DNA of 35,602 nucleotides from Rhizaria sp. SCN 62-66 (lineage: Eukaryota; Rhizaria, unplaced): NCBI GenBank assembly GCA_001724265.1, contig MEDY01000344.1, positions 1 to 35,602 on the forward strand. Reading direction: 5' to 3'. The notes below the pieces were generated by a model, which was not told where the DNA came from, searched no databases, and saw nothing but the letters and a program-made list of their open reading frames with translations. The position numbers and the translations under genes are program-made. Shown here piece after piece: positions 1-8,194 of the stretch (the first letter of the stretch is position 1; each line of letters opens with the position of its first letter).

Positions 1-13
1 ACTCGCGGGCAGC

Positions 14-3000
14 ATGATGCTCGGCGGCGGCGGCGGCGGCGGCGACGGCACTGCTGACCCTAGCGCCGCCGCGGCAGGCGGCGAGGGCAGCAACGCGCTC
101 GCTGACGGCGACGACAGCGACGACGACGACGACGCGGCTGCCGCGGCGGCGCGCGCGCGCTCTGTCGGCAGCGACGGCGCCGCGGCCGCGGTCGAGATCG
201 CGTTCTTGGACTACGACGACGACGGCGAGGACGGCAGCAGCGGCGGCGGCGGCGTGGGCGGTGACGGCGGCGGTTCTGCGGGCGGCGACGGTGTCCCCAC
301 AGCGCGTGCGCGTCACCACGCGGCTACCAAGCGCGCTCCGACGGCGCGGCGCTACTCGCCCGGTCTCTCGCGCTGGTCGTTCCTGCAGCTGCTGTGGGAC
401 AACGAGGGCGTGTTCATGCGCGCGCCGCCCGTGCTCTCGTCCGCGCACCGGCTCGCGTTGACCGAGCGCATCCTGTCCGGCACCAGTGAAGTGCACCTGC
501 TGCTGCCGCCGCTGCAGGCCGTCGACGTGGTCGAGGCGCGCCGTGCGCTTATTGAGGCTAACCGCCGCCTCGGTCTCTCGGCCTCACTGCTGCGCTCAGT
601 CAAGCACGCCGACGCCGCCGCGCGCGGGATCGACTTGCCCGCTGTCGTCGCGCTCAAGCAGGCTGTTGACGGCGGCCGCTACAACACGGCCGCCGCGGCC
701 GCCGCGCAGGACCCGACAGCCGCCGCCGCCGCCGCCGTCGCCGCGGCTGCCGCGCTGTCGCCCGCCGAAGCCGCCGCACGCGTGGCCTCCGAGCGGCGCC
801 GCGCCGCGCGCCAGTGCCGTTTGGACCGTCTCAAGGACGTCGACTCGCGTGACTTCTACTACCAGCCGCCGCAGATTGCCGTCGCGGGCGCTGGCGACGC
901 CGCTGCCGTCGCCGCCGCCGCCGCGGTGACACCGGCGATGCTTGCGCTGCTCGCGCGCGCCAATGACGCTGTGGTGTCCGCTGCGGCTGCGCTGGTGGTC
1001 GAAGCCGACGCCGTCGCCGCGCCGCCGCGCGCCAACGACGCCTCTGCGCTGCTCAACACGGTGCACAAGGCGGCGGCGCGCGAGCTGGGGTCAGAAGCGC
1101 GCGCCAACGAAGTGATCCGCTCCACGGCCGCGCTCGAGCTCTTTCGCACTCACCGCACGCCCGCAGTGGCCGCGGCCGCGGGCGCGCTCGTGGCGGCCGC
1201 GCAGGCCGGTCTGCCGCTGGCCGCCGAGCCCACGCAGCGGCTCCTGCACAAGCTCGCCCCGCGCACGCTCCGCGGCCCGCCGCGCCCGCGCGAGCGCACG
1301 CCGTCGGCGCTCGACAACGCGCTGGGCTCGCTCATGCAGTGGGGCGTGGAGCAGCCCGCTGGCCGCGCCGCGCTGCCGCTCGCCGCACTGGGCAACTGGG
1401 CGTCGCCGGTCAACGCGCTCGAGTGGGCCGGCGAGGGCTGGCTCGACGCGCTGCTTTGGCCGCACGCGCCTGAGGAAGTGCGGTTGGTGACCAACGCGTG
1501 GGGCAACGATTACGCGCGCCACTTCGACTGGTCCGAGGAGGGCGTGCGCCGCTTCCAGACGTACTGCCGCGCCGGCGATTATAACACCGGTCTCGTGGCG
1601 CGCGCGGCGAACCCACAGCAGGAGCGTTATCACGGATACATTCCGCGCCGCTTGCTTGACGCCCGGCCGCGCGCGCCGATGCTGTCGCTGCCGCTGCTGC
1701 TGCCCATTCCGCCGCCAGCCCCGCGCGCGGCTGACGGCAGCCTTTCTGCCGCTACGGCCACTGCGGCGGGACAAGGCAGTAGTTCCTACGGCTACGCGCC
1801 GACGGCCAACAACACGTTTGTGTCCGGCGTGAGCGACGTGGCCAAGCTTCTCCCGCCCATGCCGTGGTCGTCCTCGGCTATGGCGGCCACACCTGTCCCC
1901 GCGGCGGGCGCGAGCACCGCGTCGGCTGCGACGACGATTGGTGACGACACCGCTGCGCTGCTGAACCAGAACGGAGCCGTTGTGGCGGACTCTCTCGCGC
2001 CGTCGTCCTCCACTGTGAACAACCCTCCCGTATTGGCGGCGCAGCAGCTCAAGGAGCAGCGCCAGCGCCAGCTCAGCGAGGACGCGCGCCTCGCGACATC
2101 ACAATCCTCCGCCGAGTCCAAGATGATGCGCACGTGCTGCGGTTTCTTCGGCGTCGACCTCCTTGCGCCGCCATTTACTGTCAGCGGCATCAACTTTGCA
2201 TTCCTCGAAGCGCCCGCGCCGTTCCACGTTCCGCCGCACGTGCGCTACACACGCCAGTACGCGGGCGAGCAGGCCGCGCTGTACTTTACTTTCGTGACGT
2301 TCATCATCTACTATCTATTGCCGATTGCGCTGACTGGACTTGTGTTTACGTATTTCCACCTCCGTGACGGCTCCGGCAATCCTGCGACGCCGTGGAACGC
2401 GATCATCGTGCTCTTTTGGGCCACGTGGCTCATCGAGGCGTGGACGCGCAAGCAGAGCGAGCTCGCCATGCACTGGGGCCGCCGCAAGTACAAAAACCTG
2501 GAGCGCATCTCATACCGCTTCAAGCCGCTGTTGAACAAGGACGGTACCCCCAAGACGAAGCTGAATCAAGTCACGCAGGCGCACGATCCCTACTATCCGC
2601 TGCTGCGCCGTCGTCTCAAGGTGTCGTTCTCGGTGATCTTCACACTGGCCGCGATGGCCGTTGTAGTGGCAGTGCAGATTGCAGTGACGAAGCTCACACC
2701 CGACGGCAACTCGCCCGAAGACCAGTACAAGCAGATTGCGCTGTCGATCGCGTCTGCTGTGATTATCCAGGTCACTAAGGCCGTGTACCTTTTCTGCGCG
2801 GATAAGCTCACTGAGTGGGAAAACTACGCACTTGAGTCCCAGGCTGACACGTCGCTCAACCTCAAATCCTTCGCTTTCTGTTTCTTCAACGAGTTCTTCA
2901 CGCTGTACTGGATCGCACTCGGCCTCGACAACAATACCGACGCTTCCACCCGTCTTTTCATCCAACTCATCACACTCGTCCTCACTTCCATCGCGACGAA

Positions 3001-4765
3001 CATCCTGCTCCAGCAAGTCCTGCCCTGGGCGCGGCTGCGCTGGGCCACGCGGTCAAGCACCTGCTGCTTCTGCTGCCGCTGCAAGCGCGCATCGGTGCTG
3101 TCGAACCTCGCCTACTTCGTGCGCGAGCCCGAGCTCGCCGCGGCCGAGGAAGCCCGCGCGGTCGCGGAGATCCGTGCCGCGCGTCTATCTTCCAGTGTGT
3201 CGGTGCGGCTCGCGCTGTCCAACTCCGCCGGTGACTCCGGGCTCGTCACGGACCCGCTGCTGCCCCGCGGCCTTGCACTGCGCTCTTCTTCCTCATCTGC
3301 CGGCGGCGCCAAGCCCGCCAATTCGAGTAGAGTACAGCCACTGACTGCGGGAGGCGCCACACGCGGCACCGTGTCGGCGTCGGTGTCGACGCCCCCGTCG
3401 TCGCGCCCGTCGTCCGCGCGCGTGGCGCCCGCTGTTGTCGTTGGCAGCCCGCGCCGCGTGCGGTTTAACCTCGCTGCCGCGACCGCCGCGGCCGACTCTG
3501 CACTGGAGCGCGCCGAGTCCGCTGACGCGCTCGTCACCACTCAGCAACAACAGCAGCAGCGCAACGTCGCCAACAAGGCGGCGCGCCGCACCCGTGCTGA
3601 CGTCGCGTCCCAGGACCCTGCCGACGCCGCCGCCGCCTCCGCCGCATCGTCCGACCCGACGACTGTGTCCCTGTTCGAGCTGATCGACACCGCGCCGCTG
3701 GTGTCTGGCGCGATGACGTGGGCCGAGTACGCCCGCCGCGTCGCGCGCCGCCGCCGCGAGCTCCGCCGCCGCGAACGACTGCGCGGCGTCGCGGCGGCCT
3801 TCAGCGCCAGCGCCGTGGACGAGCTCGCGCTTGCCGTGCCGCCCGCCGAGTCCGCCGCCACGGCCTCCGCGGCCGCCGCGGCCGCCGCCGCCGCCACAGC
3901 CGCGGGCGCGCCGTCTGACGCCCACGCGCCATGGCGCTACGGCTACGGCCCCGGGTTCGAGGTGCCGCCCGCGGTGCTTGCGTCGAGCGATGAGGAAGAG
4001 GAAGCTGAGGACGACGACGACGGCGCGACCGCGGGCTCGCCGATGGCTGCCACTGTGGCGGCCGGTGGCGGCGGCGACTTCTTCAACTCCGGCGTGCTGG
4101 CGTACAGTCGCAATGGGTGCAACGGCGCGACCCAATTGCGCTCGCCCGTCGGCGTGTGCGTCTCGGTGAGCAAGTCTCGCCAGGAACGCCTCGTTGCGTC
4201 GGCGATGCTCGAAGCGCTGCGCCCGCCAGCGACGAAGCTGTTCAACGAGTACCTCACCATTATGATTCTGCTCGGGTATGTGATGGGATTCAGCTCTATC
4301 TTCCCAGAAGGTCCCGTTGCCGTTGTCATCGCGGTGTGGCTGGAGCGGCAGGGCGACTTGTGGCGCTTTCTGACCGTGACGCAACGCGCGCTGCCGATCT
4401 CGGCCAGCGACATCGGCGCGTGGCAGATCGTGCTGTCGTTCCTGTCGTACGCGTCGATCGTCTCCAACGGCATCATCATCTTTTACACCTCGGACCAGGG
4501 TCGCGCGATCATTGACTACGACCGCGATTTTATGTTCGTGTGCTTCCTGCTCATCGTGTGGACGCTCAAGTCGCTCGCCTCCCGCCTCGTGCCAGACGCG
4601 GCTACGTGGGTGCGCTGGCGCGAAGAGCGCGCTGAGCTGCGCCAGCAAGAGGATGAGCGCCGCTTCGGACACGTGTCCAAAGAGCAGGCGATGGCGACTG
4701 TCGCGCAGCTCAGGGATCAAGTCGCCGCGCTGCAGGGCAAGGTCCGCGAGCTTGGCGGGCAGTAA
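14..4765 (+). CDS. Anoctamin (TMEM16/Ist2-like) membrane protein with large low-complexity insertions
   Basis: The family comprises phospholipid scramblases and ion channels with ten membrane helices. The anoctamin core begins near residue 750 with the typical GEQAALYF segment entering the first helix. It is followed by WLIEAWTRKQSELAMHW, the LTEWENYALESQ loop near residue 930, the FFNEFF helix, and a C-terminal block from about residue 1406 (NEYLTIMILLGYV, then SDIGAW and FYTSD). About 350 Ala/Ser/acidic-rich residues are inserted between the two halves of the membrane core. The N-terminal 700 residues are mostly low-complexity, and the last 45 are a charged coiled coil. Acidic residues that bind calcium in TMEM16A seem only partly kept: an Asn and one Glu are visible, but the helix-7 acidic pair is not obvious. 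The frame is open to the window edge, so the ATG at 14 may not be the true start. It ends in TAA. Family assignment is firm; scramblase versus channel is not decidable. Confidence 0.88.
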   Translation: MMLGGGGGGGDGTADPSAAAAGGEGSNALADGDDSDDDDDAAAAAARARSVGSDGAAAAVEIAFLDYDDDGEDGSSGGGGVGGDGGGSAGGDGVPTARARHHAATKRAPTARRYSPGLSRWSFLQLLWDNEGVFMRAPPVLSSAHRLALTERILSGTSEVHLLLPPLQAVDVVEARRALIEANRRLGLSASLLRSVKHADAAARGIDLPAVVALKQAVDGGRYNTAAAAAAQDPTAAAAAAVAAAAALSPAEAAARVASERRRAARQCRLDRLKDVDSRDFYYQPPQIAVAGAGDAAAVAAAAAVTPAMLALLARANDAVVSAAAALVVEADAVAAPPRANDASALLNTVHKAAARELGSEARANEVIRSTAALELFRTHRTPAVAAAAGALVAAAQAGLPLAAEPTQRLLHKLAPRTLRGPPRPRERTPSALDNALGSLMQWGVEQPAGRAALPLAALGNWASPVNALEWAGEGWLDALLWPHAPEEVRLVTNAWGNDYARHFDWSEEGVRRFQTYCRAGDYNTGLVARAANPQQERYHGYIPRRLLDARPRAPMLSLPLLLPIPPPAPRAADGSLSAATATAAGQGSSSYGYAPTANNTFVSGVSDVAKLLPPMPWSSSAMAATPVPAAGASTASAATTIGDDTAALLNQNGAVVADSLAPSSSTVNNPPVLAAQQLKEQRQRQLSEDARLATSQSSAESKMMRTCCGFFGVDLLAPPFTVSGINFAFLEAPAPFHVPPHVRYTRQYAGEQAALYFTFVTFIIYYLLPIALTGLVFTYFHLRDGSGNPATPWNAIIVLFWATWLIEAWTRKQSELAMHWGRRKYKNLERISYRFKPLLNKDGTPKTKLNQVTQAHDPYYPLLRRRLKVSFSVIFTLAAMAVVVAVQIAVTKLTPDGNSPEDQYKQIALSIASAVIIQVTKAVYLFCADKLTEWENYALESQADTSLNLKSFAFCFFNEFFTLYWIALGLDNNTDASTRLFIQLITLVLTSIATNILLQQVLPWARLRWATRSSTCCFCCRCKRASVLSNLAYFVREPELAAAEEARAVAEIRAARLSSSVSVRLALSNSAGDSGLVTDPLLPRGLALRSSSSSAGGAKPANSSRVQPLTAGGATRGTVSASVSTPPSSRPSSARVAPAVVVGSPRRVRFNLAAATAAADSALERAESADALVTTQQQQQQRNVANKAARRTRADVASQDPADAAAASAASSDPTTVSLFELIDTAPLVSGAMTWAEYARRVARRRRELRRRERLRGVAAAFSASAVDELALAVPPAESAATASAAAAAAAAATAAGAPSDAHAPWRYGYGPGFEVPPAVLASSDEEEEAEDDDDGATAGSPMAATVAAGGGGDFFNSGVLAYSRNGCNGATQLRSPVGVCVSVSKSRQERLVASAMLEALRPPATKLFNEYLTIMILLGYVMGFSSIFPEGPVAVVIAVWLERQGDLWRFLTVTQRALPISASDIGAWQIVLSFLSYASIVSNGIIIFYTSDQGRAIIDYDRDFMFVCFLLIVWTLKSLASRLVPDAATWVRWREERAELRQQEDERRFGHVSKEQAMATVAQLRDQVAALQGKVRELGGQ

Positions 4766-5382
4766 GTGTCGCAGGTACAGGTATAGCCGTCAATTCTTGC
4801 CTGTTTGTGCTAGTGAATGTCACATATGTTCGACTCGCGTTGCAGCCTTCATATCTATATGTTCAACCCCTTACCCCAATTGTGTGTTTATTATAATGTG
4901 TTTTAGTTTTCATTTATTGATTGTTGGCTTAAATTTTGTTTTTCTGCTTTTTGTGCCGTGTGATCAGTGGAGTCGGAAATTTGTTACGCGTGCCTGGCCA
5001 TGTTTGAGTTATATTAATGATGATATTCTCCGACGATTGAGCAGGATATCCAGTGTTAATTGAATCTGTGTTAAGATGAATGACGTTAACATTGTGTTAG
5101 ATAGTTGTTCATCACTAGCTCATTTTAAAGTTCATACACAAAATGAATATTTTCTTGTCGGAGACGCGACTGCGGCAGCAGGTCGAGGCACAGAGCCACA
5201 GAGGATTTTGAATAGGAGCCAGAACTTCGACGTGCTTTAATTCTGTAGATTGATCGTCAAGTACTGCTAAAACTACATATCTTGATTAAATCAGTACAGG
5301 CTACTAGAAGACAATATTCTAATCCCCTATTCATTTGGATTCTCTTTTTTAAACGCCTGTTTCTTTCTTCTACCTAGACCGC
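4766..5382. other. AT-rich intergenic spacer
   Basis: This 617-bp stretch lies between the anoctamin stop and the XRP2-ELMO start. It is clearly more AT-rich than the flanking genes. I see no tRNA, no long ORF and no family signature. It should hold the anoctamin 3' untranslated region and the downstream promoter, including the TGATCGTCAA element at 5251-5260. Confidence 0.6.
5251..5260 (+). promoter_or_regulatory. Candidate upstream element TGATCGTCAA
   Basis: The 10-mer TGATCGTCAA lies about 120 bp before the ATG at 5383. The identical 10-mer occurs at 8080-8089 before PrimPol, and close variants precede other genes. A conserved core promoter or transcription-factor site is inferred from recurrence and position only. 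Confidence 0.4.
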
Positions 5383-7950
5383 ATGGCAACGACGAGGAAG
5401 CGGTTGAATCCGCGCGATTTTGAGTTCAAAAACAAGACTGGTGAGAAGTTATTCAAGCGCCCCGGCGAGATTAACGGTATCACGTTCACACTTGATGGCC
5501 TCACAGACTGTGACATCGTGCTCGCGGACCACTGCGGACAAGTGACGATGGACGACTCGACCCGCACCCGCGTTGTCGTGGGCCCCGTCGATGGTCCCTT
5601 TTTCCTCCGCAACTGTCACAACTGTCACGTCTCCGTCGCGTGCCGCCAGTTCCGCTGCGTTGACTGCTCCGACGTTACTGTGCGCCTCTACTGCCACACC
5701 AAGTCCCCCGTGGTGTAGACGTCAACGCGCATGACGTTTCTCCCCTGGAATGTCGCCTACCCCGCGCTCGACACGCACTTCGCCGCCGCGCGCCTCGACC
5801 CCGCCATGAACCACTGGGACGTGATCTACGACTTCAACGCCGCGGACCCTGCGCCTGCGGACGCGCCGCACTATACCGTCGCGACTTCATTCAACACGGA
5901 GTCCCGGGTGCTCACAGCCGATACTTTCGCTCGTGCGGACGCTGCCGACCCCGACGCTGATGCCGCGGCTGTCGCGGCGCTGCCGGCCCCCAGCAACCCG
6001 GTCGCGATGCCCGCGTCAGCCGCGTCCGCGGAGCCAGAGTGGGACGCGCCCCTCGGCCTGCAAGACGCCGCCGCCACTGCTGACGCAGAGGCCCAGGATC
6101 AGGAGCAGAAGGCTGCCGTCGTCGCTGCTGATGAGACTGCTGCCGCTGCCGATGCTGCTACAACGGAGCAGAAGGCCGCCATTGACGATGACGACGGTGA
6201 GCTTTTCGGTCTCGTCGAGGCCCCCGTTGGTTTCGCTGCCGCCGTCCCAATCGCTGACGACAACGCTGCCGCCGATACCAACAACACCGGCCTCGTCATC
6301 ACCACAAACGCTGAGCCTGCCGAGCCCGACCTGGCGGCGGCTAAGATGCACGTTCACGTCACCTCGCCCTCGCATAACGGCAGAGCTACGAACAGCACGG
6401 CCTTCAGCCCTAACGGCGCTGGAGCGGGGGATGAGTTCGACGTCTTCTCGCCCGCCGCCCATAGTACGGGGACGGGGACGGGCCGGAAGATGCTGCGTCC
6501 ATCCAAGGCGTAGACTGCCCGCTCCGCCGCGCCCACGCCCAGCAACGCCGCTGCGGCTGCGCCTGTGACTCCTCCCAGTACCGCCAGCGCGACCGCTGCC
6601 GCTGCTGCTGCGGCGGCGGCCACGGCGTCTGCTGAGGCTGAGGCGAAGGCTGCCCAGGACAAGAAGGACAAAGATGAGAAGGAGAAAAAGGACAAGGACG
6701 CCAAGGAAGCTGTTGAGCGCAAGAAGAAAGAGCAACTTGAGAAGGAAAGGCGCGATAAGGAAGCCAATGACGCCGAGGCCGCCGCCGCCGCTGCTGCCGC
6801 CGCCAGCGTTCCAGTGCAGAAGGCTGACGCCGAGGCCGAGGCTGAGGACGCGTGGGCCAACATCGAGGAGCGCGAGCTTGCCGCGACCGATGACGCCATC
6901 GACGTCCCTGCTGTCCCAGAGTCTGGATCCACTGCTACTGCTCCTGCAGGTGCTGCTGCTACTGCGGCAGGGACAAAGCCTGCCCCTGTCCCTGCGACCG
7001 CCCCCGTCTCCGCTTACGCCACCGTGACCGCCACGTCAACATCCGCCCTCCGCAGCGGCGGCCGCACCACATTTGCGTCTCTGCTCTCCTGGGGGCACGC
7101 ACTGGACATCTCCGCCCTGTTGGCCGGTGGCGCCCCACCCCGCGCCGGCGACGGCCCAGGGAGCGCCAGCAAAACCACCGCGCAGCGCGTGGTGTTTTGG
7201 GATGCGCGCACCAACATTTCCTGCTTCCAGTCGCTCATCTGGTCTCTCTGCGGCGCGCCCGCGCTGGACGATGGCGAAGAGGCCGCGCGCAAGAGGCTGT
7301 TGTGTCTCGCAGCGACGCGGTACGCTGCCGGCGACGGAGGCGACGATGCGGCGGTCACGCGTGGCGCTCTCGCGCGGTACTACCTCACACTCACGAGTAC
7401 CACCGGGACGCGTGCTCACAGCGACGACGACGCGGATCACGGCGCTGAGGCTGAGGCAGCGGTGGCAGCGGTGGGCGAGCACTGGGAGCGTGTCGGCTTC
7501 CAAGGCTCTGACCCCAACAGCGACATCCGCGGCACGGGCTGCCTGGGGCTGTTGCAGGTGCAATACCTGCTGCAGCGCGACCCCGCCCTTGCGGCGCGCG
7601 CTTACGCAGCGTCCCGCACCGCTGACCGCGCGTTCCCGCTCGCGATCGTGCTGTTTAACCTCGCGGGACTCGTGCTGCCAGTGCTGCGGTCGCCGGAGAT
7701 CGTCGAGTGGGTTGACCGTGTGCCCCCTGCCGCGCGCGCCGCCGCAGCCGCGGTTGCCGGGCCTGGTGCCCAGGTTAGCGCGGTCGAGACGCTCGCGCTC
7801 GAGGTGTTTGTCGGCGCGATCAGGCGCTTTGAGCGGCTGTGGCGGGCGCGAGGGGAGAGTATCGCTGCGTTTCCGCCGCTCAAGGACGAGCTGGCGGCCG
7901 CTGTGAGGGCGGACCCGCTCCAATTCATCGGCGAGCCCACCAAGGACTGA
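5383..7950 (+). CDS. XRP2/TBCC-ELMO fusion, predicted dual Arl-GTPase GAP, with two in-frame TAG codons
   Basis: Read as one frame with TAG as sense, this encodes 855 residues. Residues about 8-150 are an XRP2-type TBCC beta-helix domain: DHCGQVTMDD, VVVGPVDG, FFLRNC and ACRQFR. R91 in QFR matches human XRP2 R118, the catalytic arginine finger toward ARL3. The domain continues past TAG codon 112 with TFLPWNVAYP and the NHWDVIYDFN end. An Ala/Asp linker carries a second TAG at codon 377, then a Lys/Glu-rich helix at about 427-465. Residues about 600-855 are an ELMO domain with the ELMOD GAP signature: W701, GFQGSDP, DIRGTG with R716, then LGLLQVQYLL. ELMODs are GAPs for ARL2/ARL3. Human XRP2's N-terminal MGC acylation signal is absent. 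ATG 5383 is the first Met before the domain; the end is TGA. Under the standard code this would be three fragments splitting the TBCC fold. Confidence 0.82.
5716..5718 (+). other. In-frame TAG inside the TBCC domain (likely sense codon)
   Basis: Conserved residues continue on both sides in the same frame: SPVV before the TAG and TFLPWNVAYP after it. Compared with human XRP2 (PIIESSS) and TBCC (IVEDCSG), the TAG sits at the conserved Glu. There are no intron borders between the flanking conserved residues. This is the best single datum for the meaning of TAG, favouring Glu, with Gln possible. Confidence 0.75.
6511..6513 (+). other. Second in-frame TAG of the XRP2-ELMO gene
   Basis: The frame stays open on both sides: an Ala/Asp-rich linker ends in RPSKA before the TAG, and an Ala/Pro/Thr-rich linker follows. 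The next in-frame ATG lies far inside the downstream segment, and the ELMO domain follows in the same frame. The site is in disordered sequence, so it does not reveal the amino acid. Confidence 0.65.
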
Positions 7951-8194
7951 GCGCGCGAATTGGCTGAGCGAGCATGGGATTGAACGTAACTTCTGGACTG
8001 ATGGGAGGTGCCTGGACGACTGAGGTCGAGTCAGGGCCACATGATGAGACTAGTGAACTTTTTATAAATCTGTTCATTCTGATCGTCAAATAGGATATGC
8101 CATCACAAGCTAATATAAAATACGATTTTTTATTTGATTCCTTAATTATATCTCTTAAAGGCTTTCTGAATACCGAAAATCGAGGTGGGCGCGA
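7951..8194. other. Short AT-rich spacer between XRP2-ELMO and PrimPol
   Basis: This 244-bp spacer holds a TATA-like run (TTTTTATAAA, ending near 8068) about 12 bp before the TGATCGTCAA element. I see no gene in it. Confidence 0.5.
8080..8089 (+). promoter_or_regulatory. Candidate upstream element TGATCGTCAA (second identical copy)
   Basis: This copy is identical to 5251-5260 and lies about 105 bp before the PrimPol ATG at 8195. A TTTATAAA stretch is just upstream. A promoter role is inferred from recurrence. Confidence 0.4.

Noticed and set aside
3293-4720. 475-codon open frame on the minus strand
   Set aside because: It is antisense to the anoctamin C-terminal half, in GC-rich sequence that keeps many frames open. 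Its His/Arg/Gly-rich translation has no domain.
5716-5718. Nonsense mutation or pseudogene explanation for the TAG
   Set aside because: Both GAP domains keep their key residues, no other disabling change is seen, and the same codon recurs in two other genes. A sequencing error at all four sites is unlikely but not impossible.
5383-7950. Three separate short genes instead of one
   Set aside because: The first boundary would cut the TBCC fold in half, and all parts share one frame with only TAG between them.
7036-8040. 334-codon minus-strand frame
   Set aside because: It is antisense to the well-supported ELMO domain and has a biased Arg/Gly/Ala composition.
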